From the NCBI RefSeq assembly GCF_045999315.1, contig NZ_CP174607.1, positions 2,232,001-2,296,000 of the forward strand: 64,000 nt of DNA, written 5' to 3'. The stretch's first letter is position 1; each line of letters opens with the position of its first letter. This DNA is from Peredibacter sp045999315. GTDB lineage: Bacteria; Bdellovibrionota; Bacteriovoracia; Bacteriovoracales; Bacteriovoracaceae. The notes below the pieces were generated by a model. It was not told where the DNA came from. It saw only the letters and a program-made list of their open reading frames with translations, and did no database searches. Position numbers and translations under genes: made by a program. Of the stretch, positions 35,564 through 44,247 are shown piece after piece.

Positions 35564-37069
35564 ATGACGATAGTTTTCAATCACGTCGGCTTTGAATGGC
35601 CGAACGGTCAATCCGTATTTAACGATATTAATTTTTCACTAGAGTCCAAGATCTATGGTCTGATTGGCCCTAATGGTGTGGGAAAAACAACCCTCGCCAA
35701 TCTTCTCCTTGGTGACCTGGAACCGACAAAAGGATCCATCGCCAAAGGAACTGAGGTCGTGCGTGTGTTTCATCAGAAAGAAACACCTCCGAATATTTCC
35801 ATTGCTGAATATTTGATGGAGACCAATGCCTTTGAGGAGCCTTTATTTTTGTCTTTTCTAAAGAATCTTTCTTTGGAGCAAGTTTGTTCGAGTTTAAGTG
35901 GTGGTGAATGGGCCCGTGTGAGACTTGTGAAGACCGCGGCCTCTGGTGCTTCTTTTATTATTCTTGATGAGCCTACCAATCATATGGATCGCGAAGGAAG
36001 AGAGGTCATTCAGGAGTTTCTTAACTTCTTCACAGGCGGAGTGCTGATTATTTCCCATGATCGCGAAGTTCTGGAACGAGTTGAGAAAATTATCGAACTT
36101 TCAAACCAAGGATTGTCTTTATTTACTGGCGGCTGGGGTGAGTATTCTCTTTGGCGCGAACGAGAGCGAAATAAACTTGGACATGATCTTGAAGAAGCAA
36201 AGAAGAGAAGAACAGCCAGTATTGAAGAGCGACAAGAAAAAATCGAGAAACAGCAAAAGCGCCAGGCCCAAGGAAGAAAGTTAGGTCTTAGTGGTAGTTT
36301 GCCTCGAATCCTGGCCGGTGGGCGAAAGAGACGAGCGCAAGAGACCTTGGGCGATATTGATAAAAACACCATGGAAAGACTTAATGAGGCTGTCAATGAT
36401 GCTTGGGACGCTTACCAAAAGCTAAAAATTGATCCAGTGATGTTTGCCAATCTCCCACAAGTAGAAATTCCTCAGGGAAAACTCATTGTAGAGGCGCGAG
36501 ACTTTAATTTTCACTTCAAAGGTCAAAAAGACCTTTGGACGAATGATTTAAGTTTCTCTTTCCATGGGCCCTCTCGAATCGCGATTACCGGGGCAAATGG
36601 TTCAGGTAAATCCACATTGCTTCAACTATTCTTGGGTAAAACCTTGTCGGGAGAGAAAAAAGGCTCACTCAGTTTTGGGTCAGTGGAGATTGGTCTAATT
36701 GATCAAAACTACTCTGTCCTTAATCATGAACAGAGCGTGTTTGATAATGTGAGAGCGGTCACTCAAATCAGTGATAAAGACCTTCGAAATGCTTTGGCGA
36801 TGTTTCTTTTTCAAGGAGAAAGAGTCTCACAAAAGGTCTCAGAGCTTAGTGGGGGAGAGAAACTTCGAGCTTCTTTGGCGAAGGTGCTTTTATCTGAACC
36901 GGTTGCACAGGTTTTAATTCTGGATGAACCGACGAACAATCTTGATATGCCCAATATAGAATTTCTGGAGAGTCTTCTTTTGGAATATAAAGGTGCCTTG
37001 ATTGTTGTTTCTCATGACAGTGTCTTCTTGGAAAATTTGGAGCTCACAGGGATCATTGAGCTAAGTTAA
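35564..37069 (+). CDS. ABC-F family ribosome-associated ATPase
   Basis: 501 residues from the ATG giving MTIVFNHVGF. Two ATPase domains: Walker A GPNGVGKTT and later GANGSGKST; signature LSGGEWAR and LSGGEKLR; Walker B LDEPTNHMD and LDEPTNNLD. No transmembrane segment is present, so this is an ABC-F protein that binds ribosomes. The linker between domains is charged. It could confer antibiotic resistance or translational control, but type is not decided. An upstream in-frame ATG at 35537 is within a hairpin and has no ribosome site. Vsr starts 2 nt after the stop, so they are one operon. Confidence 0.92.
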   Translation: MTIVFNHVGFEWPNGQSVFNDINFSLESKIYGLIGPNGVGKTTLANLLLGDLEPTKGSIAKGTEVVRVFHQKETPPNISIAEYLMETNAFEEPLFLSFLKNLSLEQVCSSLSGGEWARVRLVKTAASGASFIILDEPTNHMDREGREVIQEFLNFFTGGVLIISHDREVLERVEKIIELSNQGLSLFTGGWGEYSLWRERERNKLGHDLEEAKKRRTASIEERQEKIEKQQKRQAQGRKLGLSGSLPRILAGGRKRRAQETLGDIDKNTMERLNEAVNDAWDAYQKLKIDPVMFANLPQVEIPQGKLIVEARDFNFHFKGQKDLWTNDLSFSFHGPSRIAITGANGSGKSTLLQLFLGKTLSGEKKGSLSFGSVEIGLIDQNYSVLNHEQSVFDNVRAVTQISDKDLRNALAMFLFQGERVSQKVSELSGGEKLRASLAKVLLSEPVAQVLILDEPTNNLDMPNIEFLESLLLEYKGALIVVSHDSVFLENLELTGIIELS

Positions 37070-37071
37070 TT

Positions 37072-37488
37072 ATGGAAAAGAATTTAAAAAGACATGTTCC
37101 GAAGTTCGTTCCTCCAGAACGATCTCGGATCATGTCCAAAATTAAAAGTCAGGGAAATAAATCTACAGAACTAAAACTCAGGATGTTCCTGGTTAGAAAT
37201 AAAATTTCCGGCTGGCAGATGCAAAGGACAGATCTGCCAGGCAGACCAGATTTTTATTTTCCAAGAAAAAAAATTGTGGTCTTTGTGGATGGCTGTTTTT
37301 GGCACGGGTGTCCGAAATGTTATCGAGGCACAAAGAGTAATCAGGCATTTTGGAGTACCAAAGTGCAATCTAATAAGAAGAGAGATCGACGCAATAATAA
37401 GTACTATCGCGACATGGGAGTGAAAGTTGTAAGAATCTGGGAACATGAGATTGATAAGAAGAAAGAATCGTTATACGGTATTCTTTGA
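37072..37488 (+). CDS. vsr: Very short patch repair endonuclease (Vsr)
   Basis: 138 residues with the Vsr signature: ERSRIMSKIKSQGNKSTELKLR near the start, LPGRPDFYF with catalytic Asp60, and FVDGCFWHGCP with His78 and zinc Cys residues. Vsr cuts beside T of T:G mismatches arising at methylated cytosine. No C5-cytosine methyltransferase gene is present in this window. It is in operon with the ABC-F gene. Confidence 0.9.
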   Translation: MEKNLKRHVPKFVPPERSRIMSKIKSQGNKSTELKLRMFLVRNKISGWQMQRTDLPGRPDFYFPRKKIVVFVDGCFWHGCPKCYRGTKSNQAFWSTKVQSNKKRDRRNNKYYRDMGVKVVRIWEHEIDKKKESLYGIL

Positions 37489-37495
37489 GGTGACA

Positions 37496-38308
37496 ATGAA
37501 AGTTTTATTTCTTACAGCTGCATTAGTTTTAGTTTCTTGCTCTCACAAATACCCAGACCCATCATCTCCGCTACCTGAGAACATGGAAGAAGCGGTAACA
37601 TCTAATTTTCGTACCCCTGAAAATGAAGAACGTGATGAATATCAGCATCCAAAGGAGACTTTGGATTTTTTTGGAGTGAAACCAACAATGACCGTGGTTG
37701 AGATTTCTCCAAGGGACGGCTATTTCACGGAAATTCTCGCTCCCTACTTGGCAAAACAAGGACAACTGTATCTGGCCATTCCACGAATGCCGCCAAGACC
37801 CTCACAAGTACTAAAAGAAAATGAGAAAAAGCTTCAGGACATTCTGTTGAGAAACCACGAAGTTCAAAACCATACAAAGATCATTCCCTTTGAACCCGTT
37901 GATAAGAGAAATAGAATCCCTAAAGACTTTGCGGACGCGGTTGTGACATTTAATAGTGTTCATAATTGGGTGGCGAAAAGATCGGCCCAAGCGTCTTTCC
38001 AGTTCTTCTATGATGTTCTGAAACCAGGTGGGACTCTTGGAATTGTTCAACACAGGATTCGTGCTGGAAAAAAACGAGTACCAAAGAGCGGTTACATGTA
38101 TGAGAAAGAAGTTATTTTCTTTGCCACCAAGGCCGGTTTCAAACTGGTTGATAGATCTGAAATCAACGCTAATCCAAGAGACACCGCTGATTATCCGGCC
38201 GGTGTCTGGACCCTTCCTCCGACTTATCGTTTAGGTGATAAGGACAAAGATAAATATGAAGACATCGGTGAAAGTGACCGAATGACCTTGAAGTTTATAA
38301 AGCCTTAG
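37496..38308 (+). CDS. Lipoprotein with methyltransferase-like domain
   Basis: 270 residues beginning with an SPase II signal (lipobox LVSC, Cys at about 13). The body has a class I SAM-like fold: FGVKPTMTVVEISPRDGYFTEILAPYLA is motif I, followed by DAVVTFNSVHNWV and VLKPGGTLGIVQH. It matches the COG4798-type predicted methyltransferases that carry export signals. Periplasmic SAM supply is a problem, so methyl transfer is doubtful. The start is ATG 37496, which is 7 nt after the Vsr stop; an earlier ATG reads through Vsr. Confidence 0.8.
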   Translation: MKVLFLTAALVLVSCSHKYPDPSSPLPENMEEAVTSNFRTPENEERDEYQHPKETLDFFGVKPTMTVVEISPRDGYFTEILAPYLAKQGQLYLAIPRMPPRPSQVLKENEKKLQDILLRNHEVQNHTKIIPFEPVDKRNRIPKDFADAVVTFNSVHNWVAKRSAQASFQFFYDVLKPGGTLGIVQHRIRAGKKRVPKSGYMYEKEVIFFATKAGFKLVDRSEINANPRDTADYPAGVWTLPPTYRLGDKDKDKYEDIGESDRMTLKFIKP

Positions 38309-38323
38309 CCTTACAATAAGCCA

Positions 38324-38908
38324 ATGGAAAATCAATTTTTTAAGGCCTTTATTTCTCTCTTCGTTGCTATTGATGCCCTTGGCGCGCTTCCATTTCTGGT
38401 AGGGCTCACTAAGAAGCTCTCTGAAGAAGATAGAAAGAACCTCATCTATCGCGCCACTGGTTCTGCCTTAATGATTGGATTGATTTTCATTTTTGGTGGT
38501 CGTGCGATCTTTAATTTCCTAGGTATCACAGAAAGCGACTTCCGCGTGGCAGGTGGTTTGCTCCTTCTCGTATTTGCCATTCGTGATCTTCTCGATTCTT
38601 CAAGTCACCAGGGCGCTGCTGCCCCAACAAGAGTTGGAATCGTTCCTATTGCCGTACCTCTCATGATGGGGCCAGCCGCTCTTACTACTTTGATGGTAGG
38701 AACTGAACAATATGGTTTTACCATCACAGTCCTAAGTTTAATGATCAACCTTGCCATTGTATGGGTGATGTTTGCCCGTGCGGGATGGATTGTGAATAAG
38801 CTCGGAGAAGATGTGAGCGATGCTGTGACAAAGATCTTCTCACTTCTTATTGCGGCCATCGGTGTGATGCTAATTCGCTCGGGCCTGATTGAAATGTTTA
38901 ATCTTTAA
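38324..38908 (+). CDS. MarC family membrane protein
   Basis: 194 residues with six hydrophobic segments and the MarC pattern: FISLFVAIDALGALPFLVGLT at the start, GGRAIFNFLGITESDFRVAGGLLLLVFAIRDLL, VPIAVPLMMGPAALTTLMV. Once called multiple antibiotic resistance proteins, their role is unproven. A single gene 15 nt after the methyltransferase-like gene; it may share its transcript. Confidence 0.92.
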   Translation: MENQFFKAFISLFVAIDALGALPFLVGLTKKLSEEDRKNLIYRATGSALMIGLIFIFGGRAIFNFLGITESDFRVAGGLLLLVFAIRDLLDSSSHQGAAAPTRVGIVPIAVPLMMGPAALTTLMVGTEQYGFTITVLSLMINLAIVWVMFARAGWIVNKLGEDVSDAVTKIFSLLIAAIGVMLIRSGLIEMFNL

Positions 38909-38912
38909 AAAC

Positions 38913-39485
38913 TTATTTTTTAGGATAGGGAACAGTCATACCTTTATCAAAAGGTAGCTCAACACCGAGTTCTTTCTTCGTAAGTGCTTTTGAGGCCTTC
39001 TCATCCAGCTTCATTTTGCAGTCTGTGCCTGTGATAGTGTAGACCTTCGCCGAAGTACAATAGGCCCTGTCTTTTTCTGTAGGCTCGCAGGCGGGTTTAT
39101 TAACGACTTTGTTTCCGTTTACAACTTCTGCGCTTCCACAGTATTCGGCCTTCACCGAGTGTCCCTTACAAGTCTTTATATCAATGATGCGATTTTCACC
39201 ACATGAACCGCTGTATTCAGAGGTCATAAGATAAAATTTGCTTGCAGAAATATAGAAGTCTGAGAAATTCCCGCCTTCTATTTTGCAGTTTCTTTTTCCA
39301 TTCAATGTAATCCAGGCCGGGCCTTCCACTCCTTCGAGTAACTCTAGAGTGATTTTGTCACTGATCTTATAGAATCCTGTCGTGCCTTCGCGTTTTGTAA
39401 TTTCTAATTTACGAAACGAGCAGTCTTTCGCGAAAGAATATGAGGTCACAGTAAGGAGGGCCAAGAGAGACGCAAATTTATTCAT
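38913..39485 (-). CDS. Secreted Cys-containing protein
   Basis: 190 residues with a signal peptide (1-19, cleavage after SFA) and eight or more Cys in the mature part. Most sit in pairs (DCSFRK, SGSCGENRIIDIKTCKGHSVKAEYC). Unknown function, no known domain recognised. It is transcribed toward the MarC gene. Confidence 0.7.
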   Translation of the reverse strand: MNKFASLLALLTVTSYSFAKDCSFRKLEITKREGTTGFYKISDKITLELLEGVEGPAWITLNGKRNCKIEGGNFSDFYISASKFYLMTSEYSGSCGENRIIDIKTCKGHSVKAEYCGSAEVVNGNKVVNKPACEPTEKDRAYCTSAKVYTITGTDCKMKLDEKASKALTKKELGVELPFDKGMTVPYPKK

Positions 39486-39598
39486 ATAATTATTTTAACT
39501 TTATAAATCGTTTCGGAATATCAAATTCCACACTCTCTCAACATGTGGAGCATATTTTACCTACTCCAATATCAACCACTAACCATGAGAAAGACAGA

Positions 39599-41047
39599 AT
39601 GACTAAACTTTTACCTCTTTCAATTTTGTTACTTAGTCTCGTGAGCTGTGGCGGAGGCGGCGGCGGCTCTTCTTCAGCGGAACAAGCGACTAGTGACAAT
39701 CCTGCGATTACACCAACACCAACAACACCAGATGAATTCCCTCAAGGGTTTGATGATAAGGTCATTACAAAAAGTAGTGTGACTCACGTTCCGATGAATC
39801 TTATCTCGCAGGAACTCACCATGACTTTTGATCCAGTTGCACAAACGGTGAAAGGTCACAGTGTGATTAATTTTAATACGAAACAAGAAGGACGTCCTTA
39901 TTTCGAACTTCAAGGAACAGTCTCAAATGTAAAAATTGATGGCACCTCTTCGGACGTGACCAACATCACGGATCCGGATGGCCAAAACCAGACCTATAAA
40001 TCGGTCAATGAATCAGTTGCAAGTGGTGACACTCACACCGTAGAATTCGATTACACTCTTCCTTCTGGTCGCGTGACCTTTACGGGCGGTGGAGTGAGAT
40101 TCCTGACTGACATGACGGACCTTAACGGAAAGTTCTTCGAGTACTGGGGACCAACTGGTTTTGAAGAAGATCAGTTTGCGATGACTTTAAATCTAAAAGT
40201 CGCGAACGGAACATCTTCACATAAGCTGAGAACGAACGGAGAAATTACTTCTTCCGAGCAATCGGCCTGGAAGATCGTTTTCCCGGATTACTATAGTAAG
40301 TCTTCTTTCTATGTTCATTTAACAAATCAATCTCTTCCTTCAAAGACCTTGGTCATTAGAGGAATTGAAAAAGACATTCCTGTGGAAGTTTACGGGGTGA
40401 CTCAGTCTCTCGTTGATACGGCAGCGGCCCAGCTTCCGGGACTCTTTAAAGAACTTGAAGGGGATTACGGTCCTTATCCTCATACAAAATTCTTGGCCTA
40501 CATGAATGATCGAAGTGGGGGAATGGAGTATGTGGCGGCGACCATTACCAGTGTTGCTTCTATTGACCACGAACTTCTACACTCTTGGTTTGCTCGAAGT
40601 ATGATTCCGGCCGATGGAAGAAGTGGATGGATTGATGAGGCCACTGCTTCTTGGCGAGACTACGGTTATTCGCGTGCTTCAAGCACATTAAATCGTTCAG
40701 CGACGAATCTTGCTAACTACTCGCCGTTTAGAAAAAGTACACCATCGAACGTGTATGTCGATGGACGAGCGCTTTATGCAGAGCTGGATCGCCAATTTGC
40801 CAATATTGGTGGACTTAAGCCAATGCTTAAAGCTCTTCACGCAAGTTACAAGCACAGCGTGATCAATAATGAAATGTTTTGGATGTTCCTTGAGAGTCAA
40901 ACCGGGATGGACCTCACAGCATTTCAGGAAAGATACGTGACTGGAAACTCGGCGGAAGTAAGTCTTAAGAGTGCGACAATTTCTGAGATGGGCGCTTCTA
41001 AGCACCCAACTCCATTAACCCAAGAAGAAATCCTGAGACTACGGTAG
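39599..41047 (+). CDS. M1-like aminopeptidase lipoprotein
   Basis: 482 residues beginning with an SPase II signal (lipobox LVSC then a Gly/Ser run). The N-terminal beta domain (MTFDPVAQTVKGHSVINFN) resembles M1 peptidase domain one. Catalytic region: GGMEYVA replaces the GAMEN exopeptidase motif, then HELLHSW with His324, Glu325 and His328, and WIDEATASW supplies the third ligand Glu. Shorter than usual M1 (about 850). Aminopeptidase activity is plausible but the GAMEN change may alter specificity. The ATG 18 codons into the longest frame is chosen for the signal. Confidence 0.85.
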   Translation: MTKLLPLSILLLSLVSCGGGGGGSSSAEQATSDNPAITPTPTTPDEFPQGFDDKVITKSSVTHVPMNLISQELTMTFDPVAQTVKGHSVINFNTKQEGRPYFELQGTVSNVKIDGTSSDVTNITDPDGQNQTYKSVNESVASGDTHTVEFDYTLPSGRVTFTGGGVRFLTDMTDLNGKFFEYWGPTGFEEDQFAMTLNLKVANGTSSHKLRTNGEITSSEQSAWKIVFPDYYSKSSFYVHLTNQSLPSKTLVIRGIEKDIPVEVYGVTQSLVDTAAAQLPGLFKELEGDYGPYPHTKFLAYMNDRSGGMEYVAATITSVASIDHELLHSWFARSMIPADGRSGWIDEATASWRDYGYSRASSTLNRSATNLANYSPFRKSTPSNVYVDGRALYAELDRQFANIGGLKPMLKALHASYKHSVINNEMFWMFLESQTGMDLTAFQERYVTGNSAEVSLKSATISEMGASKHPTPLTQEEILRLR

Positions 41048-41857
41048 TCTCAGGAACTCTTCGATTAATCCTGCAACATATTCTGGCGAACGCGATCCGG
41101 GCCTATGGCCGATCGCCTCGCCTAAATAATCTCCGTGTCCACCTGGAACAATCATGAGACGTGAATTGGGAATGAGATGAGTAAGTTCAACGGCGTGCTC
41201 TGGCTTTGTGAGATCTTTATCTCCAATCAGAATCAGAGTTTGCGCTTTCACCTTAGACACTTCCTTATCATCCATGTCCTTCCAATTTCTCATGCGAGCA
41301 AGATCCTTATCATGCATCACTCGAAGTTTTCTGGGATCTGGATTTACTTTCAAAAAAGCGTCCTTGAGCTGCTGAGGCATGTTCTCGTAGTTTGCTTTAT
41401 TGTTGATGAAGTCCCAGAACCAATCATGACCTCCGGACTTTTTTGTAATGTTGGAAGCAAAGATGAGTTTGCGAACTCTTGCTGGGTCTTTGATGGCGAC
41501 GTTCATCGCAACACTTGCCCCGTTACTAAAACCGAAAATATCGGCCTGAGGAATGTTTAAGTGTTTTAGAAGTGTGATCACGTCATCGGCCGAGGTTTCA
41601 AAACTGACTGGTGCATCTCGATCACTGGTGCGGCCATGACCTTGCTCTTCAATCGCAATGACTTTGCGATTTTTTGCGAAGAGGGGAAGGACCTTGCTCC
41701 AGGTGATCTCAATTGTTGAGCCACCACCGTGCAGGAGTACCAGAGGCACTCCGTCTTTTTTGCCGTGTACTTCGTAATACATCTTGATGCCGTTTACAGG
41801 AGCGTAATCTGCAAAGGCAGAAGTCACTAAAAGAAGTCCGATTATAAATAGTTTCAT
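41039..41857 (-). CDS. Exported alpha/beta hydrolase
   Basis: 272 residues with a signal-like N-terminus (1-16). Catalytic triad: Ser in GFSNGAS, Asp in LIGDKDLTKP and His in GGHGDYL; HGGG oxyanion motif near residue 44. A serine hydrolase of unknown substrate. It starts within 4 nt of the AHSA1-like gene upstream, so it is the third gene of the ArsR operon. Confidence 0.88.
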   Translation of the reverse strand: MKLFIIGLLLVTSAFADYAPVNGIKMYYEVHGKKDGVPLVLLHGGGSTIEITWSKVLPLFAKNRKVIAIEEQGHGRTSDRDAPVSFETSADDVITLLKHLNIPQADIFGFSNGASVAMNVAIKDPARVRKLIFASNITKKSGGHDWFWDFINNKANYENMPQQLKDAFLKVNPDPRKLRVMHDKDLARMRNWKDMDDKEVSKVKAQTLILIGDKDLTKPEHAVELTHLIPNSRLMIVPGGHGDYLGEAIGHRPGSRSPEYVAGLIEEFLRLP

Positions 41858-42789
41858 AGAAGTTCATCCAGTTTATCGAATGAACCTGTCCAGCCCATCA
41901 TCATGCCGGCCTTCTCATCATGGAAAGCTTTTCTTTCTTCTGCTGTCGCTTGGCCATGAACTTCAGTTTTAAGAGTCACGCGAGTAAGATTTGGTCCTTC
42001 AGTTGCGAATTCAACTGTGCTGATCATTTGCGAAGGCCAAGTCGGTGCCCCCGGGTGCTTCGAAGGATTTCCGTTCTTGTCAGCAAACTCCTGAGTATAA
42101 ATGATACGAGTCACTGGGTTAATATCTAGATAATGAGACTTACCAAAGAAAGTAAACTCACCGTTCGACATTGAGTAGAACGTAGTATTACCGGTTTTAA
42201 TTTCCCCACTAATCACTTCCATATTAAAGCCCTGAGGTGGAAGCCATTTTGAAAGATGCTTCACGTCGGTCCACATCTCAAAAACTTTCGCTTGAGGTGC
42301 TTCAAAAGTGCGGTTGATCACAAATGGATCTTTTCCAGTGATCTCGTGATCAAGGTATTCGGCAAGACGGTCCCAAGTTGAGTTGCCGTTTGCGAGTTTA
42401 ATAAATTTCTTGATCTCTTTGGCCGCTTCTGGAGTATCAAGGGCCATGATCATCACCATGATGGTTTTTCCCAGTTCCTCTTTAAAAGTAACTGTTACAG
42501 TGAAAAGTTTTTGGCGTTCTTCATTTCCACCGTGATCATAAACCAGACGCTCATAGGGAACCACTTCGTGATAAGTCGCGATGTTTGGATAGTCCACGCC
42601 ATCTGGGCCATGCATGGTATAGATCCACTTTCCACCCGGGCGAAGATCTTTACTCTTAGTAGTAATAGTAAAACCACGAGGTCCCCACCAATGGACCTGA
42701 TGCTTGAGATCTGTGAATGCTTCCCAAACAAGTTTTACAGGAGCATCGTAAACGCGAACAATTTCTAGTTCATTTGGTTTTGCGGCCAT
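41854..42789 (-). CDS. Tandem AHSA1-type SRPBCC protein
   Basis: 311 residues holding two SRPBCC/AHSA1 domains (about 1-150 and 155-311). Both open with the family motif: VRVYDAPVKLVWEAFTDLKHQVHWWGPRGF and INRTFEAPQAKVFEMWTDVKHLSKWLPPQGF. Two copies in one chain is a variation; single-domain proteins are usual. They bind hydrophobic ligands; role unknown. It overlaps the ArsR gene by 20 nt and the hydrolase gene by 4 nt. Confidence 0.9.
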   Translation of the reverse strand: MAAKPNELEIVRVYDAPVKLVWEAFTDLKHQVHWWGPRGFTITTKSKDLRPGGKWIYTMHGPDGVDYPNIATYHEVVPYERLVYDHGGNEERQKLFTVTVTFKEELGKTIMVMIMALDTPEAAKEIKKFIKLANGNSTWDRLAEYLDHEITGKDPFVINRTFEAPQAKVFEMWTDVKHLSKWLPPQGFNMEVISGEIKTGNTTFYSMSNGEFTFFGKSHYLDINPVTRIIYTQEFADKNGNPSKHPGAPTWPSQMISTVEFATEGPNLTRVTLKTEVHGQATAEERKAFHDEKAGMMMGWTGSFDKLDELL

Positions 42790-43138
42790 GGGATTTTCCT
42801 TTGGTTTTATTTTTACCCTGAATTTCTTTTAAGTATTCATCGAGGCGATCAAAGCTCTCTTCCCAAGCGGCACGGAATTCTTCGATCCAATCAGTGGCGT
42901 CTTTAAGAGGAGTGGGATTGATCTTACATGAGCGGTATTGAGCGTCCTTGGTCTTGGTCACGAGCCCGGCTTTTTCCAAAACCTTTAGGTGCTTGGTGAC
43001 GGCCGGAAGACTCATGTCTTTTAAGAACGGCTTTGCTAAATCTGTTACGTTCGCCTCGCCCTTGGAAAGTTGCGCGAGCATGGCCCGACGAGTGGGATCG
43101 GCCAAGGCGGCGAAGGTTGAGCTTAATTCATCTTGCAT
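42770..43138 (-). CDS. ArsR-type winged-helix repressor
   Basis: 122 residues with the ArsR core (FAALADPTRRAMLAQLSKGEANVTDLAKPFLKDMSLPAVTKHLKVLEKAGLVTKTKDAQYRSCKI). No metal-binding Cys pair is seen; this branch is common upstream of AHSA1-like genes and is not metal-responsive. It heads a three-gene operon. The start is supported by AAAGG upstream and an inverted repeat GGTTAATTAACC is just upstream. Confidence 0.92.
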   Translation of the reverse strand: MQDELSSTFAALADPTRRAMLAQLSKGEANVTDLAKPFLKDMSLPAVTKHLKVLEKAGLVTKTKDAQYRSCKINPTPLKDATDWIEEFRAAWEESFDRLDEYLKEIQGKNKTKGKSHGRKTK

Positions 43139-43150
43139 ATTAAACCTTTC

Positions 43151-43162
43151 GGTTAATTAACC
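43151..43162. promoter_or_regulatory. Putative ArsR operator
   Basis: A perfect 12-bp palindrome GGTTAATTAACC lies 12 bp upstream of the ArsR start codon, where autoregulation would be expected. Confidence 0.5.
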
Positions 43163-43261
43163 ATTAAGTTAAATATAAAGTGAAAAAAGATTGAAGTCAA
43201 TTTGTGATATAACCTAAGGAAATGATTAGGGATTTTACTTTCGCCAGCGGAAGCGGGTGAC

Positions 43262-43315
43262 TTCGAGGCTTAGAATAGCTCTCGTCTAATAGCGAGAGCT
43301 ATTCTAAGCCTCGAA
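43262..43315. repeat. Perfect 23-bp inverted repeat
   Basis: Two perfect 23-bp arms (beginning TTCGAGGCTTAGAATAGCTC) separated by 8 nt lie between the ArsR gene start and the nucleotidyltransferase stop. No T tract follows on either strand, so a standard terminator is unlikely. The length and perfection match the palindrome at 6083-6123, which also adjoins a nucleotidyltransferase pair. Confidence 0.8.
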
Positions 43316-43334
43316 CCTATTTTGTCAAACTTTC

Positions 43335-43883
43335 TTACTCAGTTTTCATTCTGAGATTTGATATAAATTCTTCGAAAATGTTCTTCGCATTTTCTTTCTC
43401 GCACCATTTTTCGATACTCGATAAATTCACAGGATGCTTTCGTGCCACCATAAGTGCTTGTTCAATTCCAACACGATCTTTGAAGTGGATATATGTGGCC
43501 AGCCTGTCTTTAACACAATCAGTGGGAGAGAGGATTTTTATGGTTGTACCACCAACGGTCGTTTCATCAGGTTGAATGTGGATGTCATCTCCGATCTCTA
43601 ATGGACCTTTAGGGAATTCAATATAAAGATGTTTACATTCCGGATGAATGAAGTGGCGACGCTTGTCCCTTATAAAGCCAATTTCGGCCATGATTTCTGG
43701 AAGATTAGTGACAAAGTAGTTTGTGAGAATGAGATCCAGGTCACCAGACTCGTACGCACCTTCGGTATAAATCGAAACTACAGCTCCACCTACCAAAACA
43801 GTATCGATGCCTCGGTCCTTTAAGTGACCTGCAACATACTTCCATAGCTCTTCTTCTGTACAAGTCTTAAAATCAATTTTCAT
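43335..43883 (-). CDS. Nucleotidyltransferase of a toxin-antitoxin-like pair
   Basis: 182 residues with VLVGGAVVSIYTEGAYESGDLDLIL: Gly31-Gly32, and metal-binding Asp47 and Asp49. The rest fits a minimal nucleotidyltransferase (KDRLATYIHFKDRVGIEQALMVA). It is not close to the 7183-7929 protein. It overlaps the winged-helix gene upstream by 4 nt, so the two are co-translated. A type IV-like toxin role is by analogy. Confidence 0.8.
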   Translation of the reverse strand: MKIDFKTCTEEELWKYVAGHLKDRGIDTVLVGGAVVSIYTEGAYESGDLDLILTNYFVTNLPEIMAEIGFIRDKRRHFIHPECKHLYIEFPKGPLEIGDDIHIQPDETTVGGTTIKILSPTDCVKDRLATYIHFKDRVGIEQALMVARKHPVNLSSIEKWCEKENAKNIFEEFISNLRMKTE

Positions 43884-44236
43884 GCTCTATTTTTATCTAC
43901 TTTAGACAAAACAGGCTTGTTGCGGCGGCGAGGTCTGCGTCGTTCAGAGAACATCTGTTCTTTTTGTTCGAGAGGAATTGAATCATAGAAGATTTGAATG
44001 AGTTCTTTCAGTTTCTTGGTTACGCCAATTTTCGGATTGAAAGTGTAGATTCTCACTTTTCCCATTAGCTTACTCACTAGGATTCCGCCTTCTTCAAAAC
44101 GGTCTAGTTGTTTTTGCACTTGGCTCAAGGCCACACCCATATCTTTCGATATACCGGAAGCGTAAGCCTCTCCATAATGAAAGAGATAGAGCATTATCTT
44201 AGCGGCGGTCACGTTTCCAAAAATTGTTTCAATCAT
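43880..44236 (-). CDS. Winged-helix regulator of the nucleotidyltransferase pair
   Basis: 118 residues. The winged helix (AAKIMLYLFHYGEAYASGISKDMGVALSQVQKQLDRFEEGGILVSKLMGKVRIYTFNP) is followed by a basic tail RRRPRRRNK. It is likely the antitoxin or repressor of the operon. The start ATG is only a few bases downstream of a TAAAAT -10-like box, so a leaderless mRNA is possible. Four palindromes upstream are probable operators. Confidence 0.85.
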   Translation of the reverse strand: MIETIFGNVTAAKIMLYLFHYGEAYASGISKDMGVALSQVQKQLDRFEEGGILVSKLMGKVRIYTFNPKIGVTKKLKELIQIFYDSIPLEQKEQMFSERRRPRRRNKPVLSKVDKNRA

Positions 44237-44247
44237 GGCTTTATTTT

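Noticed and set aside
36010..36396. 128-codon minus-strand frame inside the ABC-F gene
   Set aside because: Low-complexity Ser/Arg-rich product mirrors the linker of the ABC-F protein; no start signal.
43262..43315. Rho-independent terminator for the nucleotidyltransferase operon
   Set aside because: There is no T tract on either strand and the arms are far longer than in the other terminators here.
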